Positions 6,464-13,109 of a stretch of DNA of 14,000 bases are shown piece by piece. Source of the stretch: an uncultured Tissierellia bacterium (GTDB lineage Bacteria > Bacillota > Clostridia > Tissierellales > Peptoniphilaceae); contig CABTZP010000025.1 in assembly GCA_902489375.1 (NCBI GenBank), positions 1 to 14,000 on the forward strand. Reading direction: 5' to 3'. The position numbers and the translations under genes are program-made. The notes under the pieces were generated by a model. The model was not told the DNA's origin, did not search any database, and saw only the letters and a list, made by a program, of their open reading frames with translations. Within the stretch, counting starts at the first letter, position 1, and the number at the start of each line of letters is the position of its first letter.

Positions 6464-6703
6464 TTGCAAGTCAATCAAGCGATTAACGGCATTAAAGCGG
6501 AAGTAGAAGAAGCGATCGGCCGGCGCTGCATTGTCAAAGCCGATAAAGGGCGCAAACGGATCATCACGAAAAAAGGCATCATTGAAAATGCCTTTGATGA
6601 CGTTTTTACGGTACGAATCAATAATGATTTTGATGTTGAACGAACAGTTTCCTTTACTTATACGGATGTTTTGACATCGACAGTACAGTTAACGGTATTT
6701 TAA
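6464..6703 (+). CDS. veg: Veg family protein
   Basis: A small protein (79 residues from this start) with the Veg pattern: INGIKAEVEEAIGRR, then VKADKGRKRIITKKGIIENA, VFTVRIN, and SFTYTDVLTSTVQLTVF, which parallels B. subtilis Veg (GRRKTIERSG ... YSYADILTETVEL). In B. subtilis Veg has been linked to biofilm gene expression; its molecular function is not firmly known. The start is uncertain. TTG at 6464 with GGTGA four bases upstream gives an N-terminus of the family's usual length. An ATG at 6416 in the same frame would add 16 residues (MIISRDPKPIRKTGEP) but has no well-placed ribosome binding site. Adjacency to ispE downstream matches the Bacillus order veg, sspF, ispE, with sspF absent. The gene has its own promoter and terminator. 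Confidence 0.85.
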   Translation: MQVNQAINGIKAEVEEAIGRRCIVKADKGRKRIITKKGIIENAFDDVFTVRINNDFDVERTVSFTYTDVLTSTVQLTVF

Positions 6704-6717
6704 GCGTTTTAGCATGA

Positions 6718-6745
6718 AAAAAGAGGGCGAAAGCCCTCTTTTTCT
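6718..6745 (+). terminator. Terminator of veg
   Basis: An 11-bp perfect stem AAAAAGAGGGC / GCCCTCTTTTT (6718-6728 and 6733-6743) closed by a GAAA tetraloop, ending in a T run. It is a textbook intrinsic terminator 15 bases after the veg stop. The following 140 bases before ispE hold no promoter I can defend. Confidence 0.92.
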
Positions 6746-6884
6746 AATGAAGATCTTGTGAAGATGCTAGCCTCTTTCCTGGCGAACAGGCCGAGGCGAA
6801 AAAGCGAACTGGATCCTCCCGCGTCTTTGTCAGAAAGGTCTAAAGGACCGAAATCCAAGGGGCTAAAGAAGAAAGAGGGTAAAG

Positions 6885-7718
6885 ATGGAGCTTGAAATTC
6901 AGGCCAATGCCAAGATCAACCTGGCCTTAGATGTCATCGGACAAAGACCGGATGGCTATCACGAAATTGACACCATTATGCAGGAAATTTCCCTGGGCGA
7001 CCTCATCACCATTGAACCCGGCCGGGGGGGACTGGTTCTTTTTTCTGATGATCCTTCGCTTGATTTAGGTCCGGCAAATCTCGTCTATCAGGCCTGGGAG
7101 CTCCTCAAAGACCAAGCCGAAGATGATGCCGTCGTCATCGATATCCAAAAGCGGATTCCCATGGCCGGGGGGCTGGGCGGGGGAAGTGCCGATGCCGCCG
7201 CCACCCTTCGGGGCTTAAATACCCTTTGGAAGCTTCATCACACGGAAGAAGAACTTGAGGAGATTGCGGCGAAGCTTGGCTCCGACGTCCCCTTTTTTAT
7301 TCGGGGAGGCACCCAAAGGGCCAGGGGACGAGGCGAAAAGCTCACGACTTTAAAAAGCTGGGAAGGAAAGCACCTGCTCTTATTAAATTCCGGAGATAGT
7401 TTAAGCTCCCGCCTCGTCTACAATACCGCCAAAATCAAGACAGAAATGGATATGGAAAGCCTGACCCATTATCTGGCAACCGACAGTCCCCGCTCGTACA
7501 CCCTGATGAAAAATGAGCTGGAATCGGCAGCCATCTCCCTCCTTCCTCATCTTCAGCAGATGAAAGAAGAGCTCATCCAGGCCGGTGCGCTAACGGCCAT
7601 GGTTTCCGGATCGGGTCCAACCGTTTTTGGCCTCTTTGAAACCGATCAGGAAATGGAAAGGGCCAAGGCGCATTTTACCGGTCGCTATCCTTTTGTCAAA
7701 GGCGCAAGGACCCTGTAA
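6885..7718 (+). CDS. ispE: 4-diphosphocytidyl-2-C-methyl-D-erythritol kinase (IspE)
   Basis: GHMP-family kinase that phosphorylates the 2-hydroxyl of CDP-methylerythritol with ATP, in the MEP (non-mevalonate) isoprenoid pathway; its products feed undecaprenyl phosphate for cell-wall synthesis. 277 residues, normal length. ANAKINLAL at 7-15 holds the catalytic Lys10; RPDGYHEIDT follows; the ATP-binding glycine loop is PMAGGLGGGSADAA (92-105); the catalytic Asp is Asp134 in LGSDVPFFIRGG; and the third GHMP motif is VSGSGPTVFGLF near the C-terminus. The ATG has GAGGGT upstream. After IRGGT the usual small-residue stretch reads QRARGRGEKL, more basic than common versions but still followed by the normal GEKL. 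It follows veg as in Bacillus but lies behind a terminator, so it needs its own promoter or read-through. Confidence 0.97.
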   Translation: MELEIQANAKINLALDVIGQRPDGYHEIDTIMQEISLGDLITIEPGRGGLVLFSDDPSLDLGPANLVYQAWELLKDQAEDDAVVIDIQKRIPMAGGLGGGSADAAATLRGLNTLWKLHHTEEELEEIAAKLGSDVPFFIRGGTQRARGRGEKLTTLKSWEGKHLLLLNSGDSLSSRLVYNTAKIKTEMDMESLTHYLATDSPRSYTLMKNELESAAISLLPHLQQMKEELIQAGALTAMVSGSGPTVFGLFETDQEMERAKAHFTGRYPFVKGARTL

Positions 7719-7719
7719 A

Positions 7720-7749
7720 TTAGGAAAATGATTTTTTATCCTAAGGTTT
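7720..7749 (+). terminator. Weak candidate terminator after ispE
   Basis: TTAGGA (7720-7725) and TCCTAA (7739-7744) form a 6-bp stem with two further A-T pairs past a mismatch, followed by GGTTTTTG. The stem is AT-rich and the T run short, so termination would be inefficient at best. Confidence 0.35.
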
Positions 7750-7879
7750 TTGATCTCCAGAGGGAGGAAAGGCGCAAAAGCGGCAAAAATCAGCTACAAG
7801 ATGTAGACAGGGAAAAAGAAAAAATACATTTTATTGGGCTCTTTCTGAAAAATAGGCCGAAATTTTTGCAGCCCTCAGC

Positions 7880-7908
7880 TTGAACCGATATAGGGGCTGG
7901 GTTATAAT
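7880..7908 (+). promoter_or_regulatory. Strong promoter of the VanY-like gene
   Basis: TTGAAC (-35, 7880-7885), exactly 17 bases, and a perfect TATAAT (-10, 7903-7908). This is a near-consensus housekeeping promoter. Transcription would start near 7915, giving an untranslated leader of about 139 bases before the ATG at 8054. Confidence 0.8.
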
Positions 7909-8053
7909 AAAAACGTCTGAAAAATCTTTTTTTGAACCTCTGCCTAACCCTTTTTGAGGCTGATAAAATGCGGCAAGGGATAAAAGACAGAAAAAAACCA
8001 TCATATAAAGCGCCGATGGGTAAAATCGGGCTTGCTCATATAAAGGATAATTC

Positions 8054-9115
8054 ATGGCCAACCGTCAAATTGACAATTATTATGAACGCCGCCGTATCGA
8101 GAGGGTCCGCCGGAGGAATCGAAACAAAATGATTCGTCGTCGTCGAGCAATCATCAGCTGCTTGTTTGCCACAGTCCTCGTTCTTCTGCTGGGGCGTTTT
8201 GCGATTTCCAAACTTTCTGAAAAATCCAGCGCCAAGAGCACCCGATCGGATAAAGACCTGGCTTTGCAGGCCGAAAACCTTAAGGGCCTTGAGGAAAAAG
8301 AATCCAAGGACACCCAAAAGAAAAAGCTCAATATTGAATATCTAACCGAAGAAGAACTTCGGCAAAGAAAACCCGCCCCCCGGACTGAAAAAGTGCAGGT
8401 TGAGCATTATCAGGATAAGATTGACACGATTTTAGTTACCAGCCGGGATGCCCGCCTGTATAGCCGGGATTCGACAAAATCCACCCTTCAGGCTCTTCTT
8501 CCTAAGGGCACCTATATCGAGACCTACGGTCATGAAAACGGCTGGACAAAAGTCACCAGCATTGGACGTGAGGGCTTTATTCGTGACGCGGACTTAGATG
8601 TCGTCTCAGACGCTTCGACCTTTTATGTCATCAACGGGCACCTCATCGTCAATGCCCGCTATGGTCTGGATGAAAAATATATTACCGTCTTTAATAAGGA
8701 TGCCGCCGCCGCCCTTCGGGTCATGTTGGAAGCCATGGAAAGGGATCGGTGCAAAATTGACGTGGCAACGACCTTCCGTTCCGCTCCGGATGAAGCCAAA
8801 GAGTTGGTCCTTCGCGGAAACCCGGCTGGCGCTCCCCAGCCTGGCCATGCCGAGTTCCAAACCGGTTTTGGCGTTCAATTCTATGAGCCCGGGACGGATC
8901 CTCGAATGGAGAATCATTTCGAACAGTCCCAGGCCTATCAATGGCTCATGGCTCACGCCCATGATTTTGGTTTTGTCCTTCGTTATCCGGAAGGCTCCGA
9001 AACCATTACCGGTTACCGGGCGGACCCCACCATCTTCACCTACGTCGGTGTAGAAGATGCCTCCATCATCAGCAACGAAGGCCTGACCTTAGAAGTTTAT
9101 TACGGGGTCCAATAA
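8054..9115 (+). CDS. Membrane-anchored SH3 plus VanY-like (M15B) protein with lost zinc site
   Basis: 353 residues. A very basic cytoplasmic N-terminus (ERRRIERVRRRNRN) is followed by one membrane segment at about 32-51 (AIISCLFATVLVLLLGRFAI), so the rest should be outside the membrane. Residues 53-115 are a charged linker. About 124-185 is an SH3-like domain (TSRDARLYSRDS, then GTYIETYGHENGWTKVTS, REGFIRDADL), likely wall-binding. From about 205 to the end the sequence follows VanY/LdcB carboxypeptidases: TTFRSAPDE, PGHAEFQTGFGVQF, WLMAHAHDFGFVLRYPEGSETITGY, TYVG, GLTLEVYYG. The zinc residues of the active family (SEHQTGxAxD and EPWHYRYVG) are replaced: His by Phe268, Asp by Gln275, His by Ile327, and the catalytic Glu by Asp324. 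I infer a non-catalytic peptidoglycan-binding or regulatory protein. The start has AAAGGAT upstream. It stands alone between a strong promoter and a strong terminator. Confidence 0.85.
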   Translation: MANRQIDNYYERRRIERVRRRNRNKMIRRRRAIISCLFATVLVLLLGRFAISKLSEKSSAKSTRSDKDLALQAENLKGLEEKESKDTQKKKLNIEYLTEEELRQRKPAPRTEKVQVEHYQDKIDTILVTSRDARLYSRDSTKSTLQALLPKGTYIETYGHENGWTKVTSIGREGFIRDADLDVVSDASTFYVINGHLIVNARYGLDEKYITVFNKDAAAALRVMLEAMERDRCKIDVATTFRSAPDEAKELVLRGNPAGAPQPGHAEFQTGFGVQFYEPGTDPRMENHFEQSQAYQWLMAHAHDFGFVLRYPEGSETITGYRADPTIFTYVGVEDASIISNEGLTLEVYYGVQ

Positions 9116-9123
9116 TCTTGCGG

Positions 9124-9149
9124 GAAGGCTCCGGCCTTCTTTTTTTTTC
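9124..9149 (+). terminator. Terminator of the VanY-like gene
   Basis: GAAGGC (9124-9129), loop TCCG (an UNCG-type tetraloop), GCCTTC (9134-9139), then nine T. It is a strong intrinsic terminator nine bases after the stop codon and about 40 bases before galE. Confidence 0.92.
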
Positions 9150-9189
9150 TCTTCTTTTGATTCTTGTGTAAAAAATGCCTGGAGGAACT

Positions 9190-10206
9190 ATGAAAGTCCT
9201 TGTTACCGGAGCCTTGGGCTACATCGGCTCTCATACTGCTGTTGAACTTTGTCACCGGGGCCATGAGCTTATTCTCGTGGATAACCTCTCGAATGCCAAA
9301 GCTTCGGTTGTCCAAAGAATTGGTCTTCTGACGGGAAGAGCTCCTCTTTTTTTTCAGGGCGACGCAAAAGACCCAGCTTTTATGGACGCCCTCTTTGCCC
9401 GGCAAAAACCCGATGCGATCCTTCACTTTGCCGGCTTTAAAGCCGTCGGAGAGTCGGTCGAAAAGCCCCTTGCCTATTACCGGAATAATCTTGACACGAC
9501 CCTGACCCTGCTGGAGACCATGGAAAAATATGGGACAAAGACCTTCGTTTTTTCCTCTTCCGCGACCGTCTATGCCCCCGAAAACCCCAGCCCCTTAAAA
9601 GAGGATATGCCCCTTCGGGCCATTAATCCCTATGGAAAAACAAAGATCATGATTGAAGAAATCCTTCGGGACTATGCCCAGGCAAGTCCTTCCTTTACCG
9701 GGATTCTTCTGCGCTATTTTAACCCCATCGGCGCCCATCCTTCCGGATGGCTGGGCGAAGAGCCGTCCGGCATCCCCAACAATCTCATGCCCTATCTCTG
9801 TCAGGTGGCCGAAGGGACCCTTCCCCTCCTCCATATCTTTGGCAGTGACTATCCCACCCCCGACGGGACCGGTATCCGGGACTATATCCACGTTCAGGAT
9901 TTGGCCGGGGGCCATGTCCGGGCTTTGGAACAGCTTCATGAGCGCCCCGGCATCTTTACCTACAACCTGGGAACCGGAAAAGGAACTTCCGTCCTGGAGC
10001 TGGTCAAGGCCTTTGAAAGGGTCAACGGCCTGACCATCCCCTATTTGTTCGACGACCGCCGGCCGGGCGATCAGGCCGAAGTCTTTGCAGACCCCACCCT
10101 CGCCCAAAAAGACCTGGGCTGGAAGAGCCAATTTTCGATTGAAGAAGCCTGCCGGGACGCCTGGAACTTCCAGAAAAAGCGAAAAGAAGAGAAAGATCAT
10201 CAATAA
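9190..10206 (+). CDS. galE: UDP-glucose 4-epimerase (GalE)
   Basis: NAD-dependent short-chain dehydrogenase/reductase that interconverts UDP-glucose and UDP-galactose in the cytoplasm, for the Leloir pathway and for surface polysaccharide precursors. 338 residues, normal length. The Rossmann loop GALGYIGSH covers 7-15, with Asp31 (VDNLSN) for the NAD ribose. SSSATVYA at 122-129 holds the catalytic Ser/Thr, and YGKTK gives Tyr148 and Lys152. Further family marks are RYFNPIGAHPSG, RDYIHVQDLA and NLGTGKGTSVLELV. The ATG at 9190 has GGAGG at 9181-9185, so I reject an upstream start at 9175. No good promoter fits in the roughly 40 bases after the preceding terminator, and no other galactose genes are nearby, so a role in glycan synthesis is more likely than galactose catabolism. 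The C-terminus is strongly charged (KKRKEEKD). Confidence 0.96.
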   Translation: MKVLVTGALGYIGSHTAVELCHRGHELILVDNLSNAKASVVQRIGLLTGRAPLFFQGDAKDPAFMDALFARQKPDAILHFAGFKAVGESVEKPLAYYRNNLDTTLTLLETMEKYGTKTFVFSSSATVYAPENPSPLKEDMPLRAINPYGKTKIMIEEILRDYAQASPSFTGILLRYFNPIGAHPSGWLGEEPSGIPNNLMPYLCQVAEGTLPLLHIFGSDYPTPDGTGIRDYIHVQDLAGGHVRALEQLHERPGIFTYNLGTGKGTSVLELVKAFERVNGLTIPYLFDDRRPGDQAEVFADPTLAQKDLGWKSQFSIEEACRDAWNFQKKRKEEKDHQ

Positions 10207-10230
10207 AGACGAAGCGAAAAGTGGAGAAGA

Positions 10231-10263
10231 AAAAAGCCGGGCTATTTCACCGCCCGGTTTTTT
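10231..10263. terminator. Shared bidirectional terminator of galE and murJ
   Basis: A CCGGGC / GCCCGG stem (10237-10242, 10252-10257) with a 9-base loop, flanked on the left by five A and on the right by a T run that extends the stem. It ends transcription in both directions. The murJ stop TAG is read from 10244-10242 on the minus strand, at the loop edge, so one arm of the hairpin encodes the last residues of MurJ. Confidence 0.88.
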
Positions 10264-11774
10264 CCAAAGCGCTTTTTAAAACTGTGAAAGACTAAAGAAA
10301 GCTCCGGTACCTGAAGGACAAAGAGAAGCGGAAAATAAATCGCCGCCGCGGCCAATAAGACGATCAGCATCCGGGTCATCTCGCCAATGCCTCCCAGGAG
10401 AGAATAAACTTTCAGCGCAAAAAGAACCATCACAACAGAAGATCCGGTGATTTTCACCAGACTGCGAAAGACCCTCTTGTAACCCAGTGGGCCAATTTTT
10501 TTTCTAAGGGTGACCGCCATCAAAACAGCCCCGATCCCTGCGGTCATCGTCGTCGCGGCGGAAAGACCGTTGAGTCCGAAGAAGTGAGAGAGAATCAGAT
10601 TAAAGATAATATTTAAAACAACCTGAACCGTCGCGATTAAAAGCGGGGTTTTCGTATCGTTCATTGTATAGTAAATCCGGGTGTTCATCTGATAGAACAT
10701 AACGAAAAAAAGGGCCGGGGCATAATAAAAGAGGATTCCCGCCGTCATCGCCGTAGACTGAGGCGTAAAGGCGCCTCTTTCATAAAAGACCCGAACCACG
10801 GGAACCGAAAAAGCCATCAGGCCAAAGACCGCTGGAATAATCAAAAGCAGTCCTGCTGTGATCGACCGGGCTGAAATTTTTTTAACCGCACCGATCTTCT
10901 TTTCCCGGGAAAGCGCCGTCATCTTCGGAAAAGCCGCCGTGACAATGGAGACGATGACAATTCCCTGAATGAGATCATAGAGCTTGGCTGCATAGTCCAG
11001 GGCCGAAACCCCGCCCGCCGCGGCAACCGTCGTTGCCACCGCCTTATCGACAATAATCGAAATATCGTTGACGACGATAGAAATCATTGCCGGAAGGGCA
11101 ATGGCAAGAGATTCTCTGAGATAGGGATCCCGCGGATCCAAAAAAGGACGGTGGCGGTAGCCAACCTTTCGCAAGGCCCGGGGGAAGAAAAAATACTGGA
11201 TCCCGTGAGCAAAAAGGACCCCATAGGCCAAAAGCCAAAGGGACTGTTTTTTAGCGGAAACAAGGGCGAAGGCAATTAGAAAAAGGTTCATGATAATGCC
11301 CGTGGTTGCCGGCGTAAGAAAGTCCCCGTAAATTTGCAGGTAGGCAATCATCGGCCCGTTGATGGCCGAAAAATAAATGGCAAGGATGGTAATCCGGCAA
11401 AAAGCGACCGCCAGGGTGAACTTTTCTCCGGTAAAGCCGTGGGCAATGACCCGTAAGATGGGCCCCATAAAAAGCTCAAAAAGGATCACCACGCCCGTCG
11501 CGACCAAAAGAAGGCTATTGGTGAGATTTGCGGTAAAAAGGTCAGCGTGCCGCCGCCCCTTTCGGCTCAGTTCATTATGGTAGATGGGAATAAAAGTCGA
11601 CTGGATGGACATAAAAAGAAAAGAAAAGGAAAGGGCAATCACGGTCATGGAAATGACGTATATATCCTTGACCATGGATGTCCCATAGACCTGGGAGAAA
11701 ATAACTTCTCTCGCCAGCCCGGTCACTTTGGAAATGATCGTGATGATCATCAGTTCTACTGCTACGTTGGTCAT
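10242..11774 (-). CDS. murJ: Lipid II flippase MurJ (MVIN/MviN family)
   Basis: Polytopic inner-membrane protein of 510 residues in the MOP exporter superfamily; it moves lipid II across the cytoplasmic membrane for peptidoglycan assembly. The hydrophobic profile suggests 13-14 membrane segments. Family signatures are an N-terminal ISKVTGLAREVIFSQVYG (canonical SRxLGxxRD), IQSTFIPIYHNEL, and VVRVFYERGAFTPQST, which matches the MurJ F-x-RGAF-x-xxS/T motif; MNTRIYYTMNDTKTPLLIA follows. The start at 11774 has GGGAG six bases upstream. The frame extends to a GTG at 11813, but that adds 13 polar residues (IHSTNGFSREIS) and lies within the likely promoter. A neighbouring MATE/Amj-type transporter is an alternative family in principle, but the RGAF motif favours MurJ. 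The stop codon falls in the terminator shared with galE. Confidence 0.93.
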   Translation of the reverse strand: MTNVAVELMIITIISKVTGLAREVIFSQVYGTSMVKDIYVISMTVIALSFSFLFMSIQSTFIPIYHNELSRKGRRHADLFTANLTNSLLLVATGVVILFELFMGPILRVIAHGFTGEKFTLAVAFCRITILAIYFSAINGPMIAYLQIYGDFLTPATTGIIMNLFLIAFALVSAKKQSLWLLAYGVLFAHGIQYFFFPRALRKVGYRHRPFLDPRDPYLRESLAIALPAMISIVVNDISIIVDKAVATTVAAAGGVSALDYAAKLYDLIQGIVIVSIVTAAFPKMTALSREKKIGAVKKISARSITAGLLLIIPAVFGLMAFSVPVVRVFYERGAFTPQSTAMTAGILFYYAPALFFVMFYQMNTRIYYTMNDTKTPLLIATVQVVLNIIFNLILSHFFGLNGLSAATTMTAGIGAVLMAVTLRKKIGPLGYKRVFRSLVKITGSSVVMVLFALKVYSLLGGIGEMTRMLIVLLAAAAIYFPLLFVLQVPELSLVFHSFKKRFGKNRAVK

Positions 11775-11803
11775 GCTAATCTCCCGCGAAAACCCGTTAG
11801 TAG

Positions 11804-11833
11804 AGTGTATCACACTTTAATCCGCCCGGTCCA
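11804..11833 (-). promoter_or_regulatory. Candidate murJ promoter with extended -10
   Basis: On the minus strand TGGACC (11828-11833), 18 bases, then TACACT (11804-11809) preceded by TGA, forming the extended element TGATACACT. Transcription would start near 11797, about 23 bases before the murJ ATG. It resembles the TGATATACT element in front of the HAD gene. Confidence 0.5.
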
Positions 11834-11834
11834 G

Positions 11835-11863
11835 GTGAAAGATCTCGGCAAAAAGAATATAAT
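11835..11863 (+). promoter_or_regulatory. Promoter of the tsaE-tsaB-rimI-tsaD group
   Basis: GTGAAA (-35, 11835-11840), 17 bases, and a perfect TATAAT (-10, 11858-11863). Its -35 box begins two bases from the outer end of the divergent murJ -35 box, so the two polymerase sites lie back to back. The leader would be about 38 bases. Confidence 0.6.
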
Positions 11864-11907
11864 ACTAAAGACGGAAAAGGCAAAAAATCAAGAAAAAAGG
11901 TGATCTC

Positions 11908-12315
11908 ATGAACATCCATTCGAAAGAAGAAATGAAAAAGTGGACCCTGGATTTTTTCAAAGACCTTCCTCCGGGAACCGTAGTCGCCCTGGAAGGAGAC
12001 CTCGGTGCGGGAAAAACGCAGATGGTCCAGTGGATTGGGCAGCTGCTCGGGGTGAAAAAGCCCATCACCTCCCCGACCTTTGACCTAGTCCATACCTATA
12101 TGACCCCAAGAGGGCCTCTCCGCCACCTGGACCTCTACCGTTTAGAAGATCCCCGGGAAATTGAGGCCCTGGACTATGAAGACCTGTTTTATCCGGAAAA
12201 TGGATTCACCTTTATTGAATGGCCAAACAAAGCCGAAGAGTATCTGCCCAAAGATCGGCTGACCCTTACCCTCATCAAAGGAAACGGAGAAGAAAGGGAG
12301 GTTTTTCGTTCATGA
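11908..12315 (+). CDS. tsaE: tRNA threonylcarbamoyladenosine biosynthesis ATPase TsaE
   Basis: P-loop ATPase of 135 residues that works with TsaB and TsaD to make N6-threonylcarbamoyladenosine (t6A) at position 37 of tRNAs reading ANN codons. It shows the Walker A motif GDLGAGKT (30-37), TSPTF (54-58), RHLDLYRL (72-79, metal-linked Asp75) and FIEWP (102-106), all TsaE hallmarks. Length is slightly below that of many members (about 150). The leader carries AAAAAAGGTGAT before the ATG. Its TGA stop overlaps the ATG of tsaB as ATGA, which implies translational coupling. It is the first gene of the group and diverges from murJ. Confidence 0.95.
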   Translation: MNIHSKEEMKKWTLDFFKDLPPGTVVALEGDLGAGKTQMVQWIGQLLGVKKPITSPTFDLVHTYMTPRGPLRHLDLYRLEDPREIEALDYEDLFYPENGFTFIEWPNKAEEYLPKDRLTLTLIKGNGEEREVFRS

Positions 12316-13109
12316 GAATCCTTGCCATCGACACATCAACCCGGGCAATGGGCCTTGCTCTGTATCAGTTTGATGAAAAAGACCCCGAAGGTCCCCTGAA
12401 AGGACGCTTTGAGGGGGTCGAGATCGATAAAGAGGGGGCGAACCCCTCGGACGAGTTTTTCTTCCACCTGGAAAAATTAGGAAGAAAAGCCGACCTTAAC
12501 CTCCGTCAGGAAGGGATGATCGATGCCTATGCGGTGGCCCTCGGCCCCGGTTCTTTTACCGGCCTTCGCATCGGCGTGACAACGGCCAAAACCCTTGCCC
12601 AGTTTACCGCCCGTCCCCTGGTCGGAATCTCCACCTTGGAGGCCATGGCCTGGGGATGGGGAAGGGAAGACCTGGTTCATGTCCCCCTGATTGACGCCCG
12701 GGCCAACCGAATATATGGAGCGGTCTATGCCCTTCCAAAAGAGGGCCTCGGCCAATCCTCCGATTGTTCAAAGGGAAAAGAAAAAACCGAACTCATTTCC
12801 CTCGTCCCCGAAGACCTTTATTACGAAGAAGACTTTCTTCCTCAGCTGGAAAAAGCGGTGAAAAAAGCCGGCCTTAAAGGTATCCTCTATATCGGGCAGG
12901 GTCTTTCTGCCCATCCGGTTCTGGAAGAAACTTCCCTTCTTTTTGAAATTGCTCAAGGGGACAATGCCCTCTCTCCCGTCCGGGGAGTGGCCATCCTTGC
13001 CGCGCAAAAAATCATCCGGGGAAAAACCGACTCCTTCTTGGACCTGGCCCCCCGGTATTTTCGAAAATCTCAAGCAGAAATGGATCGTGAACGCTGTGGA
13101 AAATCGTAA
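12312..13109 (+). CDS. tsaB: tRNA threonylcarbamoyladenosine biosynthesis protein TsaB
   Basis: ASKHA-fold partner of TsaD in the t6A synthase; it dimerises with TsaD and recruits TsaE. 265 residues, somewhat longer than E. coli TsaB. Visible are the N-terminal ILAIDTSTRAMGLAL (phosphate-1-like motif, Asp7), VALGPGSFTGLRIGVTTAK (76-93), LVGISTLEAMA, and VPLIDARANRIYGAVY. The C-terminal PRYFRKSQAEMDRE matches the usual YLRKSxAE end. The early segment where homologues carry an H-S-E-L pattern reads NPSDEFFFHLEKLG and is divergent. A polar insert near 140-160 (GLGQSSDCSKGKEK) separates two beta strands. The start overlaps tsaE by four bases, and GGGAGG lies upstream inside tsaE. Its end overlaps the proposed rimI start. 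Confidence 0.93.
   Translation: MRILAIDTSTRAMGLALYQFDEKDPEGPLKGRFEGVEIDKEGANPSDEFFFHLEKLGRKADLNLRQEGMIDAYAVALGPGSFTGLRIGVTTAKTLAQFTARPLVGISTLEAMAWGWGREDLVHVPLIDARANRIYGAVYALPKEGLGQSSDCSKGKEKTELISLVPEDLYYEEDFLPQLEKAVKKAGLKGILYIGQGLSAHPVLEETSLLFEIAQGDNALSPVRGVAILAAQKIIRGKTDSFLDLAPRYFRKSQAEMDRERCGKS

Larger units (their letters stand above)
7719..8053. other. 335-base intergenic stretch between ispE and the VanY-like gene
   Basis: The stretch holds a weak hairpin right after ispE, a purine-rich segment near 7760-7772 that resembles a ribosome binding site (GAGGGAGGAAAGG) but has no convincing reading frame after it, and a strong promoter at 7880-7908. The remaining leader of about 139 bases contains two short inverted repeats: CCTC/GAGG around 7937-7963, and CCGAT/ATCGG around 8013-8029 just before the gene. 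I recognise no riboswitch class, T-box or RNA gene here. Confidence 0.5.

Noticed and set aside
7831..8061. Open frame on the minus strand with a hydrophobic stretch (76 codons)
   Set aside because: No ribosome binding site, it runs antisense across a near-consensus plus-strand promoter and leader, and it matches no family I recognise.
8071..8076. TTGACA within the first codons of the VanY-like gene as an internal promoter
   Set aside because: No -10 sequence lies 16-18 bases downstream and it falls inside a coding region that has its own strong promoter.
7932..8132. Open frame on the plus strand inside the VanY-like gene leader
   Set aside because: It begins at a TTG without a ribosome binding site and overlaps the well-supported gene starting at 8054 in another frame.
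11775..11813. Upstream GTG start for MurJ
   Set aside because: The added 13 residues are polar, the segment overlaps the probable promoter, and the ATG at 11774 has GGGAG at ideal spacing.
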